Source: a virus
Virus record (IMG/VR): IMGVR_UViG_3300009107_000019
Coordinates: 1-25,079 of that record
Reading direction: 5' to 3' (one strand)
Length of the DNA: 25,079 nt
Positions within the stretch are counted from its first letter, which is position 1, and every line of letters begins with the position of its first letter. Positions 15,869-23,333 of this stretch are shown one piece after another. Both the position numbers and the translations under genes were made by a program. The notes under the pieces were generated by a model. The model saw only the letters and a program-made list of their open reading frames with translations. It had not been told where the DNA came from and did no database searches.

Positions 15869-16144
15869 CTATACTCCACCTTTCACCCAATACATAATTA
15901 AACCAATCGTGGCAGAAATAATAAGCCAAAATATCCTCTCGCCATTACTAATCTGAATTTGATTAGTGGCTATGTCAACCTCGTGATCTGTGCCTTGCTC
16001 AATCAACTTATCCAACTTCGATTCGATTCTCTCTGTCTTGTTGTAGACAGTTTTCATTTGTTCCTCGAGTCTTGTTATTCGTTCTTTCATATTATCAACG
16101 GCAATCCACAGTCGTTCTGAAACTACTTCTGTGTTATCGTTCAT
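15869..16144 (-). CDS. Coiled-coil protein with C-terminal membrane anchor (XhlA/holin-like)
   Basis: 91 residues. About 15-50 is a heptad-rich coiled coil (ITRLEEQMKTVYNKTERIES), followed by a short polar link and a single hydrophobic helix at 71-87 preceded by NGERIFW, ending in a short basic/Gly tail. This layout is that of the XhlA/hemolysin-type phage membrane proteins that assist holins. It is the first gene after a late promoter (16184-16177), consistent with late action. The weak AAGG site at 16150-16153 supports this start. Function by topology only. Confidence 0.75.
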   Translation of the reverse strand: MNDNTEVVSERLWIAVDNMKERITRLEEQMKTVYNKTERIESKLDKLIEQGTDHEVDIATNQIQISNGERIFWLIISATIGLIMYWVKGGV

Positions 16145-16176
16145 TTTTTACCTTATATATATTTACAATATTGATA

Positions 16177-16184
16177 TATTTATA
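16177..16184 (-). promoter_or_regulatory. T4-type late promoter (TATAAATA)
   Basis: An exact octamer on the minus strand, 33 bases before the ATG of the XhlA-like gene. It lies in the 56-base divergent gap facing hldE, and is probably the start of the long late transcript through gp13-gp17. I see no clear promoter for the plus-strand genes in this gap. Confidence 0.8.
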
Positions 16185-16200
16185 TGAATGGAAATTAGAT

Positions 16201-17451
16201 ATGATGAATAACCAAGTAATCGTGATCGGTGATTTGATGTTAGATGAATACTGTAATGGGGTGGCTAATCGGATATCACCCGAATCTCCAGTACCAGTGG
16301 TTGATTCTGTAAAAGAGACACATCATCTTGGTGGAGCTGGTAATGTTGCTCAAAACGTGCGTGTGTTTACTAAAGATGTTACTCTTTACAGTTCTGTTGG
16401 TTATGATAAAGATTCTGAAATAATCACTGCTATTCTAGCAGACGAGGGAATTGAATATAATCTTAAATATGGTTGTAACTCCAAAACGCTTAAAAAGACC
16501 CGTATCCTTGCGAACGAGCATCAACTATGCAGAATAGATTCTGGAGTGATTAAAGACGAGGCCAACGCTCCTACGCAGTCTCCTGACGTTATAATACTAT
16601 CGGACTACAATAAAGGAACCTTATCAGAATCATATATTCAAGATATTATTGATAATAATACTTGCCCCGTTTTAGTTGATCCTAAGGGTACAGATTGGAA
16701 TAAATATCGTGGGGCATTCTGTTTAACCCCAAATAAGAAAGAGTTTGAGGAAACATATGGAGTATTTACTGCAATGAATGCTCTTCGTGTAGTGAAAGAA
16801 CTGAAACTAGATGGAATTCTTGTCACTCTAGGTGCAGGAGGAATGCACTGGATTGGCAGGGATGCATCATCAATCTATTTGCCTACAGAAGCAAAGGAAG
16901 TGATAGATGTTACTGGAGCTGGAGATACCGTGATTGCTACGTTTGCTCTTTTCTTACCGAAGGGGGTTAAGAATGCAATGAAGTATTCCAATAAAGCGGC
17001 TGGAAATGTTGTGAGTAAATTAGGAACTGCTACCCCAGACAAAGCTGCCGTAAAAGAAACAGTGGTATTTACTAATGGTTGTTTTGATATCATCCATTCT
17101 GGCCATATTGCTCTTCTACAGAAAGCAAGTCGATTTGGTGATAGATTGATTGTAGGATTGAATAGTGATAATTCAGTAAGACGTATCAAGCGTGAACCAG
17201 TGAATGATATGTATGAGAGAAAGGCTGTATTAGAAGCAATAGATGGGGTCGATAGTGTAATTATTTTTGAAGATGATACTCCATATGACTTGATTAAAAC
17301 ATTAGAGCCTGATATACTGATAAAGGGAGGAGATTACACTTTTGATGAAGTTATTGGTAATGACTTAGTAGAAAATGTTGTGATAATTCCAACGATTGAG
17401 GGTAAGAGTACAACTAATACGATTGAGAGAGTGAAGAATGGAAAAGATTGA
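16201..17451 (+). CDS. hldE: HldE-like bifunctional heptose-7-phosphate kinase / heptose-1-phosphate adenylyltransferase
   Basis: HldE makes D-glycero-beta-D-manno-heptose 1,7-bisphosphate and, after a phosphatase step, couples heptose-1-phosphate to ATP to give ADP-heptose. This copy has 416 residues (E. coli 477) and both domains. The PfkB-type kinase spans 5-285, with VIGDLMLDEY (8-17), RISPESPVPVV (24-34), GGAGN (44-48), LSDYNKG (133-139) and DVTGAGD (236-242, catalytic Asp242). The nucleotidyltransferase spans 288-416, with TNGCFDIIHSGH (291-302), NSD (321-323), KGGDY (375-379) and STTN (403-406). The start at 16201 is chosen because the family's first strand begins six residues later and a GGA lies eight bases upstream; the longer open frame to 16072 runs across the divergent gene. 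The cupin overlaps its end. It is the first of only two plus-strand genes. GmhA and GmhB are not seen here and would come from the host or elsewhere. Confidence 0.92.
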   Translation: MMNNQVIVIGDLMLDEYCNGVANRISPESPVPVVDSVKETHHLGGAGNVAQNVRVFTKDVTLYSSVGYDKDSEIITAILADEGIEYNLKYGCNSKTLKKTRILANEHQLCRIDSGVIKDEANAPTQSPDVIILSDYNKGTLSESYIQDIIDNNTCPVLVDPKGTDWNKYRGAFCLTPNKKEFEETYGVFTAMNALRVVKELKLDGILVTLGAGGMHWIGRDASSIYLPTEAKEVIDVTGAGDTVIATFALFLPKGVKNAMKYSNKAAGNVVSKLGTATPDKAAVKETVVFTNGCFDIIHSGHIALLQKASRFGDRLIVGLNSDNSVRRIKREPVNDMYERKAVLEAIDGVDSVIIFEDDTPYDLIKTLEPDILIKGGDYTFDEVIGNDLVENVVIIPTIEGKSTTNTIERVKNGKD

Positions 17452-17794
17452 AAAAGGATGGGGACACGAACGAATCATTGAAAGTAATGAGCAATATTGT
17501 ATGAAAGAACTTCACTTTCATAGAAGGGGCCATCAATCATCAATGCATTTTCATAAGAATAAGACTGAAACGTGGTTGGTCCAGAGTGGTGCAATTGAGG
17601 TTGAATTAATGGATATGAGAGATTCATCCACAAGAGTTATGATTGTGAATCAAGGGGGAACTATTCATATTGAACCAATGACTCCACATCAGGTGACTTG
17701 TTTAGAAAACGATACGGTAATTATCGAAGCATCAAGTGAGGATACTACCGAAGATAATTACCGTATCAGACCTGGGGATTCTCAAAAAGGATAA
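17438..17794 (+). CDS. Small cupin, mannose-6-phosphate-isomerase type II-like
   Basis: 118 residues forming a single cupin barrel. The first cupin motif is SMHFHKNKTETW (35-46), with His and Glu ligands and G near 52; the second has GGTIHIEPMTPHQV (about 73-86) with the last His. The opening KGWGHERII is typical of the C-terminal cupin of bifunctional sugar-phosphate isomerase/nucleotidyltransferases. It starts 14 bases inside hldE, so the two are co-translated, suggesting that it acts on a heptose or hexose phosphate in the same pathway. Whether it isomerises, epimerises or only binds sugar is not decidable here. Its last 13 bases overlap the end of the convergent hldD-like gene. Confidence 0.85.
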   Translation: MEKIEKGWGHERIIESNEQYCMKELHFHRRGHQSSMHFHKNKTETWLVQSGAIEVELMDMRDSSTRVMIVNQGGTIHIEPMTPHQVTCLENDTVIIEASSEDTTEDNYRIRPGDSQKG

Positions 17795-18627
17795 TTTGTC
17801 ATATCAGCCTCAGTGAATGATTGATAATGTTCTTTCAAATCTTCTGGCATAGGGATATATTCAATTTCAATATTTTCATCTATAGTTTTGGCCATATCAA
17901 CAAAGGATCTTGCTGTACCTGTGCCGATATTATAGATTCCTGAATTACCAGAATTCATCATCTGAATGGTTTTATTGATTGTCATATCAATGCTTATAAA
18001 GTCTCGTTTGAACTCATCTGATCCTTCAAACAATTGAACCTTACCTGTTGACTCATATTGATCTTTCAACCAAGCAGTTGGTGATTTCATTCCGTCTTTA
18101 TGGGTTTCAAACTCACCATCTGAATACACATTGAAATATCGAAGTCCAATAATCTTACTATTATTCATTAAACGTCTGGCAAATTTATCAGCGAGAAGTT
18201 TAGAAAAACCATACATATTGTTTGGTTGATAATCATCAGATTTATCATTAAATGTTGTGCTGTTACCATACACACTAGCAGACGAAGCATATACTACTGG
18301 CACGTTTTCAGAAGAACATATACTCAATATACTACAAGTGTATTGATAATTATTATCCATTAGATATTTACCATCAGTACATTTAGTTGAAGATTCAGCA
18401 CCCAAATGATATATACAATCTATTAATTTCTGATCCGTTAATAGTGGTAAAAGTTCAATAAATTTATCTTTATCAGTATATTCAAATATTTTCAAGTCTT
18501 TAATATTGTTGACTTTAGAACCATCTGTCAAATCATCAACTAAAAGAATATCTTCAATACCCTCTTGATTTAATGCTTTAATCAATCGACTTCCAATGAA
18601 GCCTGCACCACCTGTAACAACTATCAT
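17782..18627 (-). CDS. hldD: HldD-like ADP-glyceromanno-heptose 6-epimerase (short C-terminus)
   Basis: HldD converts ADP-D-glycero-D-manno-heptose into the L,D form used by heptosyltransferases. It is an extended short-chain dehydrogenase of 281 residues. NAD-binding TGGAGFIG spans 5-12; YASSASVYG (113-121) carries Ser116, and the catalytic pair is Tyr139/Lys143 (YGFSK). The HldD signature DNNYQY is at 91-96, GLRYFNVY at 161-168, HKDGM at 176-180 with Lys177 (in the position of the second catalytic Lys of E. coli HldD), and LFEGSDEFKRDF at 199-210. It ends at the FTEADMTN motif (271-278), about 29 residues before the E. coli C-terminus, where it meets the convergent cupin gene. The start overlaps the upstream carbamoyltransferase stop (ATGA). 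Identity is firm; activity of the shortened form is unproven. Confidence 0.92.
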   Translation of the reverse strand: MIVVTGGAGFIGSRLIKALNQEGIEDILLVDDLTDGSKVNNIKDLKIFEYTDKDKFIELLPLLTDQKLIDCIYHLGAESSTKCTDGKYLMDNNYQYTCSILSICSSENVPVVYASSASVYGNSTTFNDKSDDYQPNNMYGFSKLLADKFARRLMNNSKIIGLRYFNVYSDGEFETHKDGMKSPTAWLKDQYESTGKVQLFEGSDEFKRDFISIDMTINKTIQMMNSGNSGIYNIGTGTARSFVDMAKTIDENIEIEYIPMPEDLKEHYQSFTEADMTNYPF

Positions 18628-20396
18628 TTGTTTTTCACCTCAATTATTAGATCATTATCTGGAATATAAAGATATTCAATATCACTATTAGCAAGGGTAC
18701 GAATCGCATCATCAATCGTTTCAACAAGCGGTTCACCACCAAGATTGAAAGAAGTATTGAAAAGAATTGGTACTCCAGTTTCTTTGTAGAAGTGGTCAAT
18801 CATTTCATAATAGACTGGATTTTGATGTTCCTTTACAGTCTGAATTCTACAAGTACCATCAACGTGAATGATTGCTGGAATCTGTTCTGCATATTCATCA
18901 GAAGCGCAATTCATAGCATACATCATATGTGGAGACTCTTCAAGCCCTCTCATATCAAACCATTCGTGTGCGTGTTCGTGTAAGATTGAACCAGCAAATG
19001 GGCGGAAGTATTCTCTATGCTTGACTTTATTCACGTAGTCTTTACCATCAAGCGTACGAGGATCAAAGAGAATAGAACGGTTGCCCAATGCTCTCGGCCC
19101 ATTCTCACATCTATCCTGGAATAGTGTTACTATATTCCCTTTCAAAATCAACTTAACTGCATCAGGAGCATACTGCTTATCAAATACACCAGTTGCACCA
19201 TAATTCTTTGCAATCTCAACAATCTCTTCTGTAGTGTTCTTCTGTACAGGACCAAGGAATAATGACTCACCAAAAGGACGTACATTATTATCTTTTGTTA
19301 TAGAATGATATGCTAACATTGCCGCTCCAACTGCTGTTCCTGCATCATTTGAAATTGGTTCAACATATAGATTGATATCTTCATCTTTCAATTGCTCAAG
19401 ATACCAATAATTTGCTACACAATTCAAACCATATCCACCAGAAAGAACTACATTTTTATTTCCACTCTTATCGACTGCTTTACGAATCAAATCAAGAACC
19501 ATAGCTTGCGATTCAGTTTGAATCGCATATGCCATATCTCTACGATTTTGGAGCAATGTTACATCCCCATCATTCCACTCTCTCAATTCTTTATATCTTC
19601 CTGCGTTAACAAGCGCGCCATTGGGATATGTTGGAATAATTACATTTCTATCTGTTGTTTTCCAATCACCACCATTCCCATCTGTATAGATATCAGGAAT
19701 ATTATCATTCGGCTTACCATACGGAAACAGCCCCATAGTCTTACCCGCCTCGATTGGTTGCCAGCCACAATATTGTGTTACTGCTTCATACGCTTTTACA
19801 ATACCTGCACTATCATCAAGAATCATTTCGTGCGTGCCTTCTTCACCTTCTCTTTCTGAATCCATATCAGTGTAATGAGCAGATGTCCAAGGGCCTCTCC
19901 CGCCTTGATGCTTATAAAGAGTTTTGAAGTCTGCCGGATACTTACAATCAAAAATCGTTTCAAGTTCCCAAGTCATTTCTTGTTGCATATTAATATTCAT
20001 TGGAATAAACGTGCCAGCTCCATCAACAATCAATGCTGTTGCGGATTCAAAACCAGAACGATAGAAAGCACAAGCGGCGTGCATTTTATGATGCCATTTA
20101 TGCATATCAATAATTTGATCTTCTGATTCAATCAATCGAAGTTTTCTCGCTAGACCAGCATATACATTATCACCAGAAAAGTCAACACGACTTTCATCTG
20201 ATTGTGTGTGTGATATTACAAGATAATCTAGTTTATCTGTATAATCAAGAATTTTGACTATAGATGCAAATGGTCCACCATCATATTTTCTTCGGGATAG
20301 TCTTTCTTCTTCAATAGCAAAAACAATTTCACCATCTTTCAAAAGACAAATACCGCCATTATGTCCTCGAGCAATTCCCGCAATCCACTGACTCAT
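18624..20396 (-). CDS. O-carbamoyltransferase, NodU/CmcH/TobZ family (copy 1)
   Basis: Family members move a carbamoyl group from carbamoyl phosphate, via carbamoyl-AMP, onto a hydroxyl of a sugar, antibiotic or, in some phages, a hydroxymethylated base. 590 residues, two domains. The Kae1-like N-terminal domain has GHNGG (11-15), the EEERLSRRK segment (29-37), the metal-binding cluster HKWHHKMH (99-106), VDGAG (124-128) and SGGYGLNC (319-326). The YrdC-like C-terminal domain has ENGPRALGNRS (431-441), REYFRPFAGS (461-470) and an NTSFNLGGEP motif near the end. The residues before GPRALG read FQDRCEN rather than the FQGRSEI of the neighbouring copy, a possible change near the active site. An AAGGAT site precedes the ATG. 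It lies ten bases after copy 2 and overlaps hldD, so it is in one operon. The acceptor is unknown. Confidence 0.93.
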   Translation of the reverse strand: MSQWIAGIARGHNGGICLLKDGEIVFAIEEERLSRRKYDGGPFASIVKILDYTDKLDYLVISHTQSDESRVDFSGDNVYAGLARKLRLIESEDQIIDMHKWHHKMHAACAFYRSGFESATALIVDGAGTFIPMNINMQQEMTWELETIFDCKYPADFKTLYKHQGGRGPWTSAHYTDMDSEREGEEGTHEMILDDSAGIVKAYEAVTQYCGWQPIEAGKTMGLFPYGKPNDNIPDIYTDGNGGDWKTTDRNVIIPTYPNGALVNAGRYKELREWNDGDVTLLQNRRDMAYAIQTESQAMVLDLIRKAVDKSGNKNVVLSGGYGLNCVANYWYLEQLKDEDINLYVEPISNDAGTAVGAAMLAYHSITKDNNVRPFGESLFLGPVQKNTTEEIVEIAKNYGATGVFDKQYAPDAVKLILKGNIVTLFQDRCENGPRALGNRSILFDPRTLDGKDYVNKVKHREYFRPFAGSILHEHAHEWFDMRGLEESPHMMYAMNCASDEYAEQIPAIIHVDGTCRIQTVKEHQNPVYYEMIDHFYKETGVPILFNTSFNLGGEPLVETIDDAIRTLANSDIEYLYIPDNDLIIEVKNK

Positions 20397-20405
20397 ATTT
20401 TATCC

Positions 20406-22142
20406 TTATAATTTAATTAAAGTTGCGTGTTCGGGCATATAACAATATTCTATTTCCGAATCGGTTAAAATTTCCATCACATCATTAAGAGTTTCCGCTA
20501 AAGGATCTCCTGCTAGATTCAATGAAGTATTGAACAATAACGGTATACCTGTTAATTTATAAAACTCCTCAATGAGATTATAATAATGTTCATTTACATT
20601 TTTATTAACGGTCTGTATTCTGCAAGTATCATCTACGTGTAAAACTGCTGGTATTAAATTTTTCTTATCTTCTTTAACATTAACAGCATACATCATATTA
20701 GGAGACTCCTTTAAACCTTTCATATCAAACCAATCGTGAGCATATTCTTTCATTACTGAAGCGGCAAATGGTCTAAAATATTCCCGTTTCTTTACTTTGT
20801 TTACGATATCTTTGCCATTTTTTATGGTTGGATTGAACAAAATACTTCTATTTCCTAATGCTCTAGGTCCAATCTCAGACCTACCCTGAAATATAGCAAC
20901 TATATTTCCTTCTTTAATTAGTTCGGCAATTTCTTTATATGAAGCATCATTCACTTGTCCATTGTAACTGTCAATAATTTGAAAAACATCGTAACCGGTA
21001 TACTTTTGTTCCGGCCCTAGATATAAACTCTCAATTCTTTTTCGTTTATTTATATCACCTTTTCGATAATGATATAACAAGGCGGCACCAGTTGCAGTTC
21101 CAGCATCAGACGAATTTGGTTCTACATACAAATTAATATCGTGTTCTTTCAGTTTATCCAAGTAATAATAATTAGAAACACAATTGAGAGCATAGCCTCC
21201 ACTTAATACCACATTCTTATTGTTACTCATCTCGGATGCTTTGATAATTAACTTTAAGACTTGTTCTTGGGTTTCCTTTTGTACTTTGAAAGCCATATCC
21301 TGATCGGCTGATTCCAAAACATCTAAAATATTATATTTGTTTGTATTCAGTTCGGATCTGTATGGATAAAATGCTTTTATCAAATCTTTATTAGCAGTAT
21401 CATTTTGAAATAAGTCTGGTAAGTTTGGGTTTGGTGCGCCGTATGCAGATAATCCCATTGTCTTTCCACATTCGTTTACGTGAAATCCACAAAACTCTGT
21501 GACCGCATCCCACACTTTACCAATGCCCGGACCTTCATCAGCCTCTAACTCAAACGTTTCGTTCAAATCTGCATTATGATTGTCTGGTAATAAATAACTT
21601 TTCCCCTTAGTACAATGAACCTTTTTATATAATGTTTTTATTCCTTTTGTATAAGAACAATCAAAAATAGATTCTGTTTCATAATATATTTCTCCGTTTG
21701 GCGTCAACATATTAGAACTTCCATTGCTATCTACAATAACACTCGCCGCTGTCTGAAATCCAGAATTGTAAAAAGCAATTGCGGAGTGACATTGATGATG
21801 GTTATCAACCATATTGATAACTTGTGGTGATTGTTCTACAAGTGGTTTTGATTGTTCAATTAATCCTAATCTTCTGGCAAATCCTTGATAAAGAGGTTCT
21901 CTAGTATATTCTAAAACCGTGTATTCTTTTATGTCTTGTGGATTAGCTATTAAATGAGAGATTATCAGATAATCAAGTTTATCTGTATAGTCTAAGATTT
22001 TCATCATACTGAGAAGAGGACCACCGTCGTGCTTAAACTTTGATAGTCTTTCTTCCTCAACAGAGAAAATAATTTCACCATCTTTTAATAAACAAACGCC
22101 AGCATTATGCCCTAGAGCAATTCCCGCAATCCACTGACTCAT
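20406..22142 (-). CDS. O-carbamoyltransferase, NodU/CmcH/TobZ family (copy 2)
   Basis: 578 residues, the same two-domain layout as its neighbour. GHNAG (11-15), EEERLSKFK (29-37), the metal cluster NHHQCH (114-119), VDSNG (137-141), a YALNCVSN segment, canonical FQGRSEIGPRALGNRS and NTSLNLAGDP are all present, so the enzyme looks intact. The first 63 residues agree with copy 1 at about 49 positions, and the first 27 or so bases of the two genes are identical, while the middle regions (65-115 and 140-300) diverge strongly. This suggests tandem duplication followed by specialisation for different acceptors or positions. GGAGAA in the end of the upstream glycosyltransferase is its ribosome binding site. 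An exact TATAAATA at 21054-21047 lies inside it, probably by chance. Confidence 0.93.
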   Translation of the reverse strand: MSQWIAGIALGHNAGVCLLKDGEIIFSVEEERLSKFKHDGGPLLSMMKILDYTDKLDYLIISHLIANPQDIKEYTVLEYTREPLYQGFARRLGLIEQSKPLVEQSPQVINMVDNHHQCHSAIAFYNSGFQTAASVIVDSNGSSNMLTPNGEIYYETESIFDCSYTKGIKTLYKKVHCTKGKSYLLPDNHNADLNETFELEADEGPGIGKVWDAVTEFCGFHVNECGKTMGLSAYGAPNPNLPDLFQNDTANKDLIKAFYPYRSELNTNKYNILDVLESADQDMAFKVQKETQEQVLKLIIKASEMSNNKNVVLSGGYALNCVSNYYYLDKLKEHDINLYVEPNSSDAGTATGAALLYHYRKGDINKRKRIESLYLGPEQKYTGYDVFQIIDSYNGQVNDASYKEIAELIKEGNIVAIFQGRSEIGPRALGNRSILFNPTIKNGKDIVNKVKKREYFRPFAASVMKEYAHDWFDMKGLKESPNMMYAVNVKEDKKNLIPAVLHVDDTCRIQTVNKNVNEHYYNLIEEFYKLTGIPLLFNTSLNLAGDPLAETLNDVMEILTDSEIEYCYMPEHATLIKL

Positions 22143-22145
22143 AAT

Positions 22146-23195
22146 TTAATTCTCCAGAAGGTTAGTAGTATTAAAATCATACTTAGGCAGAGATTCACTT
22201 GTGCCACAAGTTCCGCAGCCGCCCTGTTGTGTTGGAGTAAAAGAACCTTCAAACTTCTTTCCTTCACCTAGGAATTGTTTACAAGAGTCGATAACCTCTT
22301 TCTCTTGATATTCATCCATCATCATAACCTCATCATTTACTCTATCACATTCATCATCCATAGCTATACGAATAGGAGAATATTTTCTTTTACCTTCACC
22401 AATATCTATAACATCAAAATCTACGAAATCTGGATAACTGATATTTTCAGGCACTGTTGATCCTGTTACTACTGTTGCAGTTTTACCAAGTGCCTTTGCG
22501 ATATGCTGTCCAACAGAGTCACATCCTAAGAAATGGTCCGCTGAATTAATCATTGCTGCCCATTTTCTTAAATCAGGCTCTTGTGGTGCCGCAATTATAT
22601 TATTCTCATCAGTTGGTAGAGGAATTTTCAACTCACTCATCATAATGATAGCATATTCTTTTCGTAGACCTTGAATGATGTTAATGATATTTTGAAGTTC
22701 AAAAGACCTAGAAGAGGGATCAACAATAAATTCTCCCATTTGTGTAACACTTCTACCAAATGGTTGTACAACAAGAACCTTATCTTTTCCTGTGGTAGCC
22801 TTGATTTCTTGAATAGTTTGAAATCCTACAATCAATTCCATTTTGTTGAGTTTAATTGAAGGATCATTCACTACTCTTGGCTCTTCAAGACCATTAATTT
22901 CAATATCAAACGCTTGAGTAAGATTACAATTTTGATTGAAATAATCGTGAACTCGATATGGCTCTGGAGTAACAATATCTTTGTCTTTTAGATGATTCTC
23001 AAAAAGACCTTTATGCCACACTTCATATGCGTGTTTATGAAGAATTGGATGACCGCGATAGAAATCCATACCAGCTTCACAAACAATTACAAAGTCCTCA
23101 TCACCTGAGTCCTCTGCATATCTTTCGAGAGCAGGAATTGAACATAGTACCCGACCGGCACCACCATTAATAAAGAAAGCCTTGGAACGACTCAT
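22146..23195 (-). CDS. GT9-like (heptosyltransferase family) glycosyltransferase with C-terminal CxxC
   Basis: GT9 enzymes such as WaaC/WaaF transfer heptose from ADP-heptose to LPS; related enzymes heptosylate proteins. The 349 residues show a two-lobed pattern: an N-terminal lobe starting FFINGGAGRVLCSIPAL (7-23), a linker around 135-150 (VLVVQPFGRS) and a C-terminal nucleotide-binding lobe with GCDSVGQHIAKALG (224-237), where Asp226, Ser227 and His231 match the GT9 D-[ST]-x-x-x-H-x-A-x-A-L-G signature. After the family core there is an extra tail with Cys283, Cys305 and a CGTC pair (Cys327/Cys330), perhaps binding metal. It is the first gene of the operon, with GAGGTG upstream of the ATG and a leader of about 35 bases. 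With HldE and HldD nearby, ADP-heptose is the likely donor; the acceptor is unknown. Confidence 0.82.
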   Translation of the reverse strand: MSRSKAFFINGGAGRVLCSIPALERYAEDSGDEDFVIVCEAGMDFYRGHPILHKHAYEVWHKGLFENHLKDKDIVTPEPYRVHDYFNQNCNLTQAFDIEINGLEEPRVVNDPSIKLNKMELIVGFQTIQEIKATTGKDKVLVVQPFGRSVTQMGEFIVDPSSRSFELQNIINIIQGLRKEYAIIMMSELKIPLPTDENNIIAAPQEPDLRKWAAMINSADHFLGCDSVGQHIAKALGKTATVVTGSTVPENISYPDFVDFDVIDIGEGKRKYSPIRIAMDDECDRVNDEVMMMDEYQEKEVIDSCKQFLGEGKKFEGSFTPTQQGGCGTCGTSESLPKYDFNTTNLLEN

Positions 23196-23235
23196 TGTTT
23201 CACCTCACTTGTTTTAATAATCTATAATTGGAACT

Positions 23236-23264
23236 ATTATACTATAGTTCGCTCTATTTGTCAA
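23236..23264 (-). promoter_or_regulatory. Perfect consensus sigma70-type promoter of the glycosyltransferase/carbamoyltransferase operon
   Basis: TTGACA (23264-23259), a 17-base spacer and TATAAT (23241-23236) read leftward. The start is near 23229 and the ATG at 23195. It lies between a terminator and the operon, so it isolates the cassette from the late tail transcripts and implies host-polymerase, probably early, expression. Confidence 0.9.
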
Positions 23265-23265
23265 G

Positions 23266-23273
23266 TATTTATA
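23266..23273 (-). promoter_or_regulatory. Possible T4-type late promoter (TATAAATA)
   Basis: An exact octamer directly upstream of the sigma70 -35 box. If used, transcription would start near 23260, giving the operon a second, late start. A similar pairing of TATAAATA with a perfect sigma70 promoter occurs at 424-477. Confidence 0.55.
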
Positions 23274-23278
23274 CGCAT

Positions 23279-23311
23279 AAAAAAGGCTCTGTTTCAGGAA
23301 GAAACAGAGCC
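23279..23311 (-). terminator. Rho-independent terminator after the tail-fibre genes
   Basis: An eleven-pair perfect stem (23311-23301 with 23295-23285, GGCTCTGTTTC paired with its complement) with a five-base loop is followed on the minus strand by six T. It stands 23 bases after the stop of the 23334-24077 gene and just before the cassette promoter. A TCTTTT on the other side might also let it work weakly on the plus strand. Confidence 0.93.
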
Positions 23312-23333
23312 TCTTTTGGTGTATCTTTAAATC

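Noticed and set aside
16072-16200. Upstream extension of the hldE reading frame (43 extra residues)
   Set aside because: The stretch runs through the divergent XhlA-like gene and its late promoter, is hydrophobic and unlike any HldE N-terminus. The family's first strand begins just after the Met at 16201.
19392-19859. Plus-strand open frame of 155 codons
   Set aside because: Lies wholly inside carbamoyltransferase copy 1, with low-complexity Ile/Thr/Cys composition and no start signal; a shadow frame.
21047-21054. TATAAATA inside carbamoyltransferase copy 2
   Set aside because: Deep in coding sequence with no gene start nearby; likely a chance match in AT-rich DNA.
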